A stretch of 21,517 bases of DNA from Coptodactyla brooksi (GCA_033557675.1 JAWQRM010000556.1:1-21517); one strand, 5' to 3'; shown: positions 10,501 through 18,006, numbered from the stretch's first letter. The notes: generated by a model from the letters alone, not told the origin. Program-made: numbers and translations.

Positions 10501-13500
10501 CAACTGAAGTAGATATTAATGTACGTATGATACAATAAAAGAAAACAATGAAAATTTCATACATTTATTTTCATAATAATTGTTCAAATTGTTGTCCACC
10601 ACTACTTATACATGCACGACATCTTTCTCTTATTTCTACAGTTGTAGTGCATAACAGCATTTCGTCCCTCATCGTGTTGAAAGCTTCATTAATTCTTTGA
10701 ATTAAGTGGTCTCTGCTGTGGATTTCTTGAGCGTAGACTAACTGTTTTGCACAGCCCCAGACGTAAAAGTCAAGTGGCGTAAGGTCTGGGGATCGTGCGG
10801 GCCATGGAATGGGCCAATCTAGGCCAATCCATGAGTTTGGGAATACATCGTCCAGGCACTCCCTGACGGAGTACCTGGCACTCTTGGTGCTTTTGTTTAT
10901 TACAAAAGTTACCGGTTGTCAAGGGAACCAGTGACAGAAAGAGACAAAATACGAAATTGCTCTAGATGTGACCGGGTGGAAGAAATGAGGCAATTACTCA
11001 AGTTGTTAAAAGGTTTGTAATGCATATGACATACCGTTAGAATCGACATGAACTGGAGATGTTTTCAGAGAATTGGAAGAACTCGATCGCATTTAGTTTC
11101 TTTTTTAATCCAATGGATAGTTGACATTTAGGTATTTTTTTCTCTACTTCTAAAACTTTGTAGGCTCATAACTTTGTTTCAAGTTGTTATCTGCTTCAAA
11201 TAACAATTTTACTAGAACATTACAATATTTAGTATAACAACAAAATTACATTTTGACAGTTGCACCCAACAGTTTTTTTTTCATTTCAGTTTAAAGGATG
11301 AATTTCGGAGATTTAAAAAAAAACAAAAAGTTATACTAAAAAAACCATGAGGCTCTGGTCCAGGTTATTATGCCTGAATAAGTAACCAATGGACCCCTCA
11401 ATCCGCCAGTTTCGTTTTGACAACCCTCTACCAAAAACCCTGTATGTAGGTGTTTTTTTTACATTAGACAAACAGGCAGAAAATTCAAAGGCAGATATAA
11501 CGAACACATAAAATTTTATGTAAACAGCAAACTTGACTCCAACTATGCTGCCCATCTACACAGGAATTCCCACCTACATGGAAGTATAGAACAAAATTTT
11601 GCAGGTCATAAAAGTCCTAGGCAAAAGTAATGAAATGAATTTAAAAAAAACACCTATATAAGACACAACAACACAAATGACATCGGTCTTGAAAATAGCG
11701 TAATTCTGAAACATGTCAACTAATAATAGTAAACAAATGTTCGTCAAGCAGACAAGATACATAGCACCCACTATGAATTTCGATCGTTTCATGTTCGATC
11801 GTTTTTATATTTAAGTCGTTACTTTAGGTAATTTTTAAATTTGAACATATTAAAACTAAGTTTGATTAAGACTAAAGTTTTTGAAATGTAATATTTGAGC
11901 TGTAAATATTCATACCCAAACAATTTTCTGATGAAATCTGAAGACCAACTCAAAAATCCAAATACCATACAAATAAATAGTATCTTCATTGAAACGCCTA
12001 GGGTTTTTTTTTAATAATCAAGGATATAAAGAATTTCATTAAAAGAGTAAAGTCATCCAAATAGAAATAAAACTCTTAAACGTATTTGTAATTAAATAAT
12101 GGTGGATTTAAAGTAACAAAAGTTACCTACTGTTGTAATATATGGTGAATGAAAAGTTTGTACTGAATGTGTTGGTGACAAATAACTATCTTGCGTACAA
12201 AAACTTCACCATTATTTTGAACTCGGTGATCTAGACAGAATATTTAGTTTTTGTGAAAGTCTAACTCGTATACTCTTGAGTGGTACACGAGAAGAAAAGC
12301 TTGAAAACCCTTAGTTTAGAGGTAAGTCGATAGCAAATATGAATTCGGCATCCTAACAAGTCATTGGGTATCAGTTCCATTGAGTTATCAAGATTTAGAG
12401 AAAAAATATACTACAATGACATAAACTATTTGCACCATCACAGTCAGCGTTCCCTAGACTAAAACATGTTTTTTTTAGAAGTTTCATCGCTGTATAGTGT
12501 TTTTATTGTTATCTCAAAACATTCCTTTCAGTAAGCTTTCCAATCCTGAGTATGGAGCGGATGGCGTCAACAGTCCGCGTGGTAAGATAGGATTCGAATC
12601 CTGCTTACTATCAAATATTAGCAGTTGCAACATATTAGAAAACAGAAAACGGTTTATCGTGACGGTGTACAACCCTTTGAGCCGGAATGTTAATCATTAT
12701 GTACGGCTACCGGTTACAGGACTAGGATATGTGGTTACGGATCCTAAAGGTATTGTTTTTGAATTTTAATAAACCTCACCACCTGCACATTGCCTCGTAG
12801 ACGTTAATATCACGGTTGATATATTTCCATTGTTGGACAAAGTAAAAAATATCCCAGGGAGAAAGGGTAAAGCCATTGCTGAATTGGTATTCTTAGCAAA
12901 AGATATTCCACCATTAGGGTTTAAAACTTATTTCGTACAAGAAGTTAATAAGAGTAGACTTATAATGCCAAATTATAATAAATATGACTATAAGCTAAAC
13001 GTAATGTAGAAATCTCAATTCATAATTATGCGCTTTCACAAAAGTTTTTTAGGGCATCGAACTAAAACTCAACAAGAGAACTGGTAAACTAGAATCAGTT
13101 AAAATGAATGGGAAAACGGTAAATTTAACACAAGATTTTCGTTGTTACGACAGCATTGCTATAGATAAGCTGAGTAAAACGAGTGGAGCTTATGTGTTTA
13201 GACCATATGGGCGAGCGGTACCTACCAGTCCGATAGCTCATTGGGCATTATACGAAGGACAAGTTGCTGTGGAATTCAGACAATCGTTTGGATTTGGAAC
13301 TAGCGTAGTGATTAGAATATATAAGACTGAAAACTATGTAGAATTTGATTGGATTGTTGGTCCTATTTCCGAAGAGTAAGCTCTTACAGGGTCCGTCAGT
13401 GAAGCAGGAATATTTCACAGTTTGGTTGGTTCATTTGATGTTTGGATGTGCATAGATTGCAACAGTGTCCATCTATTAAGCGCTATTTTTCACAATTGAA

Positions 13501-16500
13501 AATACATATCTTATTTGACATGAAACAACAAATTTCCCACTTCACTAACGAACCTTGTATTTGATTCTTTCAGAAAAAGGGACTTTCTTAGTAAGCAGCA
13601 CATTTTTCTTTTCTTCAGCGTACATCACATGCACGGACGAGAAATAATAGCTAAATATTTTACGGATTTGAATACAAGCAGTGTATTCTATACAGACTCA
13701 AACGGCAGACAAATGATAAGAAGGGTACGAAACGAACGGCCTAGTTATAAGCTATTGGTAAATGAACCAGTTGCGGGTAATTACTATCCCATTACCTCCA
13801 AAATATCCCTCAGGGACATTGCTCGAGATATTGAAGTTAGTATCCTGACTGACAGGGCGCACGGAGGAAGTAGTATAGAGGATGGTAATATAGAACTACT
13901 GGTAAATTAAATTTTGTTACTTTACACAGTTGCTTACTCCTATTTACATAATCAGTCGCAATCATAAATTATCGAATCATAGTTTATCTGATTGGATTTA
14001 ATTGGTCTGATACATCTAGTCATTCTTCTCAAGAACTTCTGGTCCTTGTCAATATAAACATATTGACAATGCTGCCTTCATAACGGGTGTGCTTTTCATT
14101 TTCAAAATTGTTGTTTTCTTCACCTTTTACTTCTGGTTCAACAAAGCGTAATTCATGAGGTTCAGTACATATTTCTTGATGGAAGATTTATTTTCCTAAT
14201 ATATTTATAACGTTAGCCATGTTATTAACACTTGCCGTTTTTATGGACACTAGTGGTCTATAATAATACCTACTTCATACAAGGCAATATTATGATATAA
14301 AACTACAGCGAACAAGACTTCTGATTATAATTGAAAACTCTAAAATGGCCTATGATAGAACATGTTAGTTCAGTCAATCTAGGATTTTCCCTGGGAAGTT
14401 TTGGAGAAGTTATTTTCGCTTTCTTCCTTTACCTTTTCTTTCACGCAGTACTAATTTTGAATTTTACAAAAACTGAAATGATGGGGGTAGTTTCTATGAA
14501 AATTTTTAGTTGTTCTAAGTATCCAATCAAATGTCAATTTGTATGCCAATTTGTTTTGACCAATCATGTCATTCTTACACTGAAAATTGTCCTAGGGCTA
14601 TTTTCACTTTGACATTCTTTCTTATTGCCAAACAGCAAAGGTTTGCATTGTTAAAATGTCAAAATTAGAAATATCATCATTTAATTTATCAAGGCAATGA
14701 CAAGTAACCTTTCGACACGTTGCGACTCCGTTCTCCTTAAAAACCATATTAAGGTTGTTTGAGGAGATATGAATTGGCATCTGAACTAGATTGGACTAGT
14801 CTGGCCCAGGTGTCAGTACCATGTAGAGGCCTCTGGCCAGTATTGCGGTAAGGTCACGAGGACTAGTAGATACGTTAACGCTGCCCGAAAGGGATGTGCG
14901 GCATGATGCGTAAAGCGCAGTTCTCGTAGACCCATTTAAAAGCATTGTATTGAAAAGAGCTTGTGACGCCCGTAATGCAGTTCGAAAACAATTGCAAACA
15001 GACCTTTCAGAACATAAGAACAGCTCAGTACCACTAGCACCTGAAGAATTGAAAAAAAATGTGGATTTGTGAAATGAAGATACTCCGGGTTTTACCATAT
15101 TTCTGCGGTAGAATTGGCTTGGCGAGGTGGTGAAACTGCTGCATGTCTAGTAGATTTCTTTTATATTGAGAAAAACAACAATAGAGCTCCTAGCGGCCGT
15201 ATTGAATACAATCCGATTTTTGGTAAAATCTGTCAAGGCGGCTCAAAGAAACGTGTTCCAAGTAAATGGTTGGTGAAAACCCAATGAAAGCGCTTGTCCA
15301 ATAAGATTATTTCTTAAGTTAATGTCAAAAAGTCATGGTAGTTTGACATCGTTTATTTCTAGGACCTAATATACATTGGAAACCTCCGAAGGATAGGTGG
15401 TACGATAATATACCGCTTTACCGGAATATTATCAATACGTGGACCAAATCGTCAGTTGAAGCCATTGGATTAGACACCAAAAATAAAAAAAAATACTAAC
15501 CACTCTAACAGGGCCACCGCAATGACTAACTTCGTCAATAGCGGCGTTGGGGAAGTCCAGCTACGTAAAATAACTCAACATAACAACATAAATTCCATAA
15601 ATCCTTATCTAAGCTTAGAACAGAGCCGTCGTATTATCAATAATTTACGATTGCTGAATGATCCATCCAGGAGTGAGCTTGGAACAACCTTGGAAACGTT
15701 GGGAGAGTGAGGTTGGAGCAACTTTTGAAACGTCAAATGTTTTCAATTTTAACAATTGTTCATTTCATAACTGTTCATTTAAATAGCAAATGTCGTTTTT
15801 TACTTGAAACTAAATTTTCTTACCGAATAGCACTCGAACATTAATATATACTCAAAATTTCATGAAAGCAATTTCATCAAGCACGTTGCCTTGCGGTGCA
15901 TAAATAGGTGCTCACTGCATAAATAGTTTAGAGCATTTCCTTCAGGCCACTGCCATTCATGATGTATCCTACCATACCCATAAAGGACCTTGTTAAATGG
16001 AAACCGCCTAATCGGTCTACAACATTTTGAAGATTGGGGTCATCACGGCAAGTTGGAAGTATTTCACGGGCCTTGAGATATAATGGTGAAATAGGTTATG
16101 AAATGGATGCATAGTGGTTGGATTGTGTTTTCGCCCTCCAATGATGGAATTTCAACATATCGCTAAAAGCCCTAAAATTTCCTCTAGTTTATTTTTTTCA
16201 TGGTTTTTCGTTTATAAATTTTTAAGCAACGGGGTGGCAAAGTTGAAATTCATGTTCAGCACCCCAAAAACATAAAGGAAAAAAGAGAAAAAAATTCTCT
16301 AAAACTTTCCAGGTAGAAGCCTTTTTTGGTTTAAATTTCCTGGACTATGTTTATAATAACTAAACTTCTTAGTCTAAATAGATAGATTTTTAAAGGAAGT
16401 GATAAATGATGGTGCACACCAGCGATTTCCAAACTAGGAAATTTTATAACCTATTTTTTATATCATTTATCGTAAGTTTCTCTTCTACTACGACTGAAAA

Positions 16501-17579
16501 TAAAATGTATTCAGTTTCTTGGTGTAGTCAGTTTTCACCTTATCACACACGATGAAACGTGGGTAGACAAATGCTAGCGTTACCAGTATTTACCTACCGA
16601 ATGTTAAATCTGTACATTCCGAAACTTAATTTGATGAAAATCATAACCCATGTCTTGTAAAAAAGTATATCCTCGTTGGCGAAAGAATTGATAACCAGAC
16701 TATATTAATAACCAGACTAGATTGATGACCGGACTAAACGAATAGTTCCTTGTGTAATATGAAACATATTCTTTCACATATGCATTTTTAAAAGTTATTT
16801 TTAATGGATACCTTCCACAAATGTTTCTAAATGCTTCTTATTCGCCCAATAATGGTTCTTTTTTTCAGGTATATCGATTATTAGCTTCAGATGATGGACA
16901 TGGTCTTGGAGAAATTTTACGGGAAAAGGAATTTGGGGAGTTCTTAGTCGTAAGAGGTAGTCACTATCTTGTGATAGGACCTTACAAAAACAGAACAGGT
17001 AGTAGCATATCTGCCCAACGTGACGTGGCGCAAAGAAAAATCCTGTCGTCATGGGTATTTGTAGCGAGAACTACGAAAACCCACTACATGTATTATAATG
17101 ATGCATTTCGAACGGAGGTAATTTGTATTCAATATCTGCTTGCATATTGTATTATGGAATGTCTTTTAGTATTCTGGTTTAACTCGTTCTTTACCTGAAA
17201 ACGTTCAAATACTAACATTGCAACCTTGGAGAAATTCCACGTTGTTACTCAGATTAGAACATGTTTATCAAAAGAATGAACATAAAACATATTCGAGGCC
17301 TGCGACAGTTAACATAGAGGTGCGTACTGTGGATCCAAAATAATCCGATGTATACCGGTCGTTTTGCAGGATTTATTTTCAGCGTTTCATATAGTGACCT
17401 TTAATGAAATGACCTTGGGTGCGAACCTAAAGGTTGGGACGAAGAGAGAATTTAATTTATGCACAAAGATGGGAGCTAATAAATCCGTTTCATGTAATCA
17501 TACTAGCTTAAACAAATTTCATGTAGTTTTATGTCCCATGGAAATAAGAACATTTGTTGTTAGCATTAAGGCTACTTAA
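4404..17579 (+). CDS. Lysosomal alpha-mannosidase (GH38), 15 exons, complete
   Basis: The product is a MAN2B1-like lysosomal alpha-mannosidase, a zinc enzyme that removes alpha-linked mannose from N-glycan oligosaccharides in the lysosome. Joined exons: 4404-4559, 4637-4742, 4798-4864, 4915-5100, 5155-5360, 5420-5660, 5713-5935, 5990-6189, 12532-12749, 12801-13000, 13053-13375, 13619-13901, 16869-17117, 17170-17319, 17370-17579. They total 3018 nt (1005 residues plus stop), close to the 1011 residues of the human enzyme, with every junction in frame. Order: hydrophobic N-terminus, GH38 catalytic domain (about 60-370), middle domain (about 380-460), C-terminal beta domains (about 470-1005). 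Visible motifs are HTHFDLGW (H72, D74), IDPFGHS (nucleophile D191), MGGDNQY (D303), LQHHD (H426/H427) and the terminal PMEIRTF. The start has a good context (caaccATGG); M14 at 4443 is an alternative. Several N-X-S/T sites fit a secretory glycoprotein. Intron 7 is GC-AG; all others are GT-AG. Family assignment is very firm; exact splice sites are inferred from homology and frame. Confidence 0.95.
4637..4742 (+). CDS. Mannosidase exon 2: first zinc-binding motif
   Basis: Residues 53-88 include NIHIIPHTHFDLGWLQTVD, the GH38 N-terminal signature. H72 and D74 are the zinc ligands, at the same numbers as in the human enzyme. The residue between them is Phe, where the human lysosomal enzyme has Asp (HTHDDVGW). 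Acceptor ttacag; donor g|gtaatg, phase 1. Confidence 0.88.
4798..4864 (+). CDS. Mannosidase exon 3 (67 nt)
   Basis: Residues 88-110, EGYGVYNTINSITSALINDT then N-R-K, correspond to the human segment that ends in ILDSVISALLADPTRR. About five residues present in the human enzyme just before it are missing here. Intron 2 (55 bp) contains an in-frame stop if read through. Donor aa|gtaagt, phase 2. The exon carries one N-glycosylation sequon (NDT). Confidence 0.82.
4915..5100 (+). CDS. Mannosidase exon 4
   Basis: Residues 110-172 contain the conserved blocks FSEAAYLSFWWETQT, IEIVGGGWSQNDEAVTHY and IIDQLTWGLR. The GGW..NDEA.THY block is a hallmark of GH38 enzymes. Acceptor catag; donor cg|gtaaat, phase 2. 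Confidence 0.92.
5155..5360 (+). CDS. Mannosidase exon 5: catalytic nucleophile
   Basis: Residues 172-241 carry GWQIDPFGHSAEMASIF, in which D191 (codon 5210-5212) is the expected nucleophile and zinc ligand (human D196), followed by FDGLFLGRIDYQDK. The donor at 5361 (g|gtacag, phase 1) opens a 59-bp intron. Reading through it gives a false stop at 5393-5395. Confidence 0.94.
5420..5660 (+). CDS. Mannosidase exon 6
   Basis: Residues 241-321 include EIFTNVLPNTYQPPFNLC (the human counterpart reads DLFTGVLPNGYNPPRNLC) and MATMGGDNQYSDA. D303 in MGGDNQY corresponds to the conserved catalytic-site Asp of GH38 (human D319). Acceptor caatag; donor ag|gtgaca, phase 2. Confidence 0.93.
5713..5935 (+). 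CDS. Mannosidase exon 7
   Basis: Residues 321-395 include MFYSTPSCY, DFLPYATDLHHYWTGFFSSR and RLERIGNNYLQ. These match the end of the GH38 N domain and the start of the middle domain. The exon must stop after CAA (Q395), where the intron begins with GC (gcaata) rather than GT. Confidence 0.9.
5936..5989 (+). other. Intron 7, a GC-AG intron
   Basis: The interval begins gcaata and ends ttttag. Removing exactly these 54 bases joins NNYLQ to ICKQL in frame, reproducing the conserved LQVC-QL segment of the family. No GT donor nearby gives the right phase. The donor is a poor match to the usual GC-donor context (AG|GCAAGT). It could be a real GC-AG intron, a recent mutation, or a base error. Confidence 0.75.
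5990..6189 (+). CDS. Mannosidase exon 8: last zinc ligand
   Basis: Residues 396-462 start with ICKQL, continuing the conserved LQ-V/I-C-K/N-QL segment across the GC-AG intron, and contain GILQHHDAITGT. H426 and H427 include the fourth zinc ligand (human H446). Donor aa|gtgagt, phase 2, opens the 6.3-kb intron 8. Confidence 0.92.
6500..6538. repeat. Perfect 15-bp inverted repeat
   Basis: Arms ctttgaaaagttaat (6500-6514) and attaacttttcaaag (6524-6538) are exact reverse complements around a 9-base loop. A further partial copy, gttaataataaaagttaata, follows. It may be a small AT-rich transposon relic or a hairpin within the intron; no protein is involved. Confidence 0.75.
7345..7890 (+). pseudogene. 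Decayed copy of a repetitive arthropod protein family
   Basis: One frame reads ALINPNKVLLPPLHIKLELQ, then PDIRKFLKDSNFEK, a TAA at 7600-7602, a second TAA at 7618-7620, then GAFKHVVTKFLGNNKYPNF, FLTSHLNYFPQNLGTVSEE, MERRYQGKSSTTMMVDHCW and a third stop after DEPHR. I recall this motif series (NKVLLPPLHIKLGL, FLGNNK, HSHLDFFPENLG, RYQGKW) from a high-copy, transposon-like family of uncharacterised arthropod proteins; that is from memory, not a search. Between NNKYPNF and KVMTLKANFL about 20 residues expected in the family appear deleted. Both stops are in the same frame as the rest, so decay is by substitution and deletion. The element lies sense-oriented inside mannosidase intron 8 and has no recognisable ends. 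Confidence 0.65.
8262..8350 (+). mobile_element. Penelope-type terminal fragment, copy 1
   Basis: The sequence gccagatgatgctaac, then gctcagcaaaacgtgt, resembles the 'gatgatgc-aac-tggtc-agcgaaacgtgt' signature common in terminal repeats of insect Penelope-like elements. It is followed by agtgtagtggtgacaattgt, which has a near copy at 9443-9465. The assignment rests on this motif pattern and is moderate at best. Confidence 0.4.
9296..9470. mobile_element. Inverted pair of Penelope-type terminal fragments
   Basis: On the minus strand 9302-9340 reads tccgacgatgcgaacatggt, then cagcgaaacgtgt. On the plus strand 9388-9407 reads tccgacgatgcacggtcaac. The two arms are imperfect inverted copies around a spacer that contains a 16-bp tandem repeat (gaagcgacagacaggg at 9339, again at 9355 and a partial copy at 9371). 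The plus-strand arm continues into ggtgtagtggtggcattgtt, similar to 8326-8347. Head-to-head terminal repeats are a known Penelope arrangement. Confidence 0.45.
10001..10044. repeat. Perfect 20-bp palindrome at transposon left end
   Basis: ttgtttcaagttgttccaac (10001-10020) and its exact reverse complement (10025-10044) flank a 4-base loop, attt. The inner arm overlaps the first 15 bases of the left terminal inverted repeat of the mariner-like element that starts near 10030. Confidence 0.9.
10030..11188 (-). mobile_element. Mariner-like element with ~240-bp inverted termini
   Basis: The outer left sequence aacaacttgaaacaaagtta (from 10030) recurs inverted at the right end (11170-11188). The match continues inward to about 10272 on the left and 10952 on the right with scattered differences and small indels; landmarks include gatgtgaccgggtgg, aactggagatgtttt and gaactcgatcgcattta. 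The interior carries the C-terminus of a transposase on the minus strand. Total length about 1.16 kb, so most of the transposase is missing. Target duplications are not obvious. It is inserted in mannosidase intron 8. Confidence 0.8.
10571..10879 (-). pseudogene. Transposase C-terminal fragment (mariner/DDE type)
   Basis: The minus strand reads without stops for 102 codons, including WPIPWPARSPDLTPLDFYVW, then KQLVYAQEIHSRDHLIQRIN and RCRACISSGGQQFEQLL before the stop. The ARSPDLTPLDF-WG motif contains the last catalytic Asp region of insect mariner-related transposases. N-terminal DNA-binding domains and the first two catalytic acids are absent. The frame is open but truncated, so the copy cannot encode an active enzyme. 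It sits between the two long inverted repeats. Confidence 0.85.
11440..11800 (+). mobile_element. Penelope-like 3' end, copy A (in intron 8)
   Basis: Frame 11460 reads YIRQTGRKFKGRYNEHIKFY, then VNSKLDSNYAAHLHRNSHLH and GSIEQNF, similar to the C-terminal GIY-YIG endonuclease of Penelope-like retroelements (YIGQTGR-F--RY-EH), with the Gly of YIG changed to Arg. The tail (11650-11790: acctatataagacacaacaa, then gttcgtcaagcagacaa and acccacta) matches 20,413-20,535. Compared with that copy, about 115 bp are missing after the endonuclease segment. The open frames on the opposite strand here are shadows. Confidence 0.7.
12532..12749 (+). CDS. Mannosidase exon 9
   Basis: Residues 462-535 include a Cys pair region (SCLLSNISSC), then FIVTVYNPLSRNVNHYVRLP and GYVVTDPK. 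These match human [20 protein letters not shown] and the DPNG turn in the first beta domain. The acceptor tttcag restores the codon split at the end of exon 8 (aa|t), which supports a single gene across the large intron. Donor g|gtattg, phase 1. Confidence 0.92.
12801..13000 (+). CDS. Mannosidase exon 10
   Basis: Residues 535-601 run from DVNITVDIFP through ELVFLAKDIPPLGFKTYFVQ, matching the human VVIFP and LPALGFSTYSV segments. Both flanking introns are short (51 and 52 bp). Acceptor cgtag; donor aac|gtaatg, phase 0. The exon was recovered from splice phase and homology. Confidence 0.88.
13053..13375 (+). CDS. Mannosidase exon 11
   Basis: Residues 602-709 begin GIELKLNKRTGKLESVKMN, the usual I-E-N/L-x-D/N-x-x-T/G-G strand of the family, then SKTSGAYVFRPYGRAVP (human DQASGAYIFRPNQQ) and VEFDWIVGPISEE (human LELEWSVGPIP). 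Donor ga|gtaagc, phase 2. The following intron is 243 bp. Confidence 0.92.
13619..13901 (+). CDS. Mannosidase exon 12
   Basis: Residues 709-803 hold GREIIAKYFTDL, VFYTDSNGRQMIRR, NEPVAGNYYPITSKI and LTDRAHGGSSIEDG, among the best-conserved motifs of lysosomal alpha-mannosidases. The acceptor at 13618 fits phase and homology; an upstream cag at 13573 does not. Donor ctg|gtaaat, phase 0, opens the 2.97-kb intron 12. Confidence 0.93.
14046..14069. repeat. Perfect 10-bp hairpin
   Basis: ttgtcaatat and atattgacaa flank a 4-base loop (aaac). It is an isolated hairpin in intron 12, without a T-run or other clue to function. Confidence 0.7.
14914..15072 (+). other. Unrecognised coding-like fragment 1
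   Basis: A 52-codon open stretch in intron 12 reads FKSIVLKRACDARNAVRKQL, then SEHKNSSVPLAPEELKKN, ending at TGA 15070-15072. Its composition (charged, helix-like, local GC higher than the neighbourhood) looks like protein, but I do not recognise the family. It could be the remnant of a transposon or of a retrocopied gene. The longer minus-strand frame at 14796-15098 overlaps it and has low-complexity Ser/Leu content, so I prefer the plus strand. Confidence 0.3.
15362..15499 (+). other. Unrecognised coding-like fragment 2
   Basis: The sequence reads GPNIHWKPPKDRWYDNIPLY, then RNIINTWTKSSVEAIGLDTK before TAA at 15497-15499. It begins right after a splice-acceptor-like ttatttctag. The amphipathic, Trp-rich sequence looks like real protein, but no family is recognised. 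It is not required by the mannosidase, whose exons 12 and 13 join in frame without it. Confidence 0.3.
15522..15710 (+). other. Unrecognised coding-like fragment 3
   Basis: An open frame of 62 codons includes GVGEVQLRKITQHNNINSIN and LEQSRRIINNLRLLNDPSRS. It follows fragment 2 by 22 bp in another frame. A duplicated phrase (gagcttggaacaaccttggaaacgt / gaggttggagcaacttttgaaacgt) lies at 15675-15735. Probably part of the same decayed element; function unknown. Confidence 0.3.
16690..16740. repeat. Three-copy 17-bp tandem repeat
   Basis: Units gataaccagactatatt, aataaccagactagatt and gatgaccggactaaacg lie head to tail about 130 bp before exon 13. Each differs from its neighbour by a few bases. 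Confidence 0.8.
16869..17117 (+). CDS. Mannosidase exon 13
   Basis: Residues 804-886 begin VYRLLASDDGHGLGEIL, directly continuing IELL from exon 12 as in human ELMVHRRLLKDDGRGVSE. They go on through FLVVRGSHYLVIGPYKN. A long pyrimidine tract precedes the cag acceptor. Donor gag|gtaatt, phase 0. Confidence 0.92.
17170..17319 (+). CDS. Mannosidase exon 14 (50 codons)
   Basis: Residues 887-936 read YSGLTRSLPENVQILTLQPW, then TLLLRLEHVYQ, matching human [20 protein letters not shown] and VLLRLEHQF. Acceptor ttttag, donor gag|gtgcgt, both phase 0. The exon is short and opens with a Tyr codon. Confidence 0.9.
17370..17579 (+). CDS. Mannosidase exon 15 and stop
   Basis: Residues 937-1005 begin DLFSAFHIVTFNEMTLGAN and end LCPMEIRTFVVSIKAT before TAA at 17577-17579. 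The PMEIRTF motif is the typical C-terminal strand of lysosomal alpha-mannosidases (human EPMEIRTFLASV). Acceptor ttgcag, phase 0. Confidence 0.94.
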   Translation, partial: DLFSAFHIVTFNEMTLGANLKVGTKREFNLCTKMGANKSVSCNHTSLNKFHVVLCPMEIRTFVVSIKAT

Positions 17580-17646
17580 AGAATCTGCAAGGTACCTTAG
17601 GGATATGAATACGTTTAAGCTATTATTTGTGAGTACACTTTTCAGT

Positions 17647-17652
17647 AATAAA
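17647..17652 (+). promoter_or_regulatory. Poly(A) signal AATAAA
   Basis: A canonical AATAAA lies 68 bp after the mannosidase stop codon and is the first such signal downstream. It is the likely 3' end signal of the transcript; this is inferred from position only. Confidence 0.6.
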
Positions 17653-18006
17653 GACGTATAACGTTATGATAACATTGGAATTAAAATTTATTTATTTTTC
17701 TATAAGACGACTAATGTTACCTAAAAAGTTTAAATACTAATACATTTAGGTAGCGTAAGGTAATAGATTGCACTGTAATATACAACAAAAATTGTATATT
17801 GTATTATATCACAGAAAATATTGATAAGTAATTAATGACAAACATAGTATTTTTAGTCAATTTTAGGTAATGCATAAGTAAATGTAGTAAGCTGACCATG
17901 TTAATTATATATCCCTAACCAGTTTAGATATTTAATAATAGTCATCTTCAGGAGGCGTTGCAAAAGATATAGTAATGCAAGATAATCGTAATAATATAAG
18001 GATCTA
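17653..18006. other. Downstream flank, no gene seen
   Basis: AT-rich sequence after the mannosidase poly(A) signal. It includes a small inverted pair (acaaaaattgtatattgt region near 17785) but nothing that reads like protein. Confidence 0.5.

Larger units (their letters stand above)
6190..12531 (+). other. Intron 8 (6342 bp), transposon-rich
   Basis: This intron separates catalytic-domain exon 8 from exon 9. It has a good donor (gtgagt) and acceptor (cctttcag). It holds an inverted repeat (6500-6538), a decayed coding relic (7345-7890), Penelope-type terminal fragments (8262-8350, 9296-9470), a long-TIR mariner-like element (10030-11188) and a Penelope-like 3' end (11440-11800). I see no mannosidase exons inside it. 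In 6190-7340, 8350-9295, 9470-10000 and 11800-12531 I see nothing else I can name. Confidence 0.85.
13902..16868 (+). other. Intron 12 (2967 bp)
   Basis: Large phase-0 intron between exons 12 and 13. It contains three short open stretches that read like protein but that I do not recognise (14914-15072, 15362-15499, 15522-15710), a perfect 10-bp hairpin at 14046-14069 and a three-copy 17-bp repeat near its 3' end. The rest (13902-14790, 15710-16680) shows nothing identifiable. Confidence 0.8.

Noticed and set aside
11331..11792. Two minus-strand frames over the Penelope-like copy A
   Set aside because: The plus strand reads as a retroelement endonuclease segment; the minus frames are shadows.
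13574..13618. Alternative acceptor at 13573 for exon 12
   Set aside because: It would add sequence with no family counterpart and break the frame; the cag at 13616-13618 gives the correct phase.
14331..14612. Plus-strand frame of 93 codons in intron 12
   Set aside because: Its Phe/Leu-rich translation reads like AT-rich non-coding DNA and has no recognisable motif.
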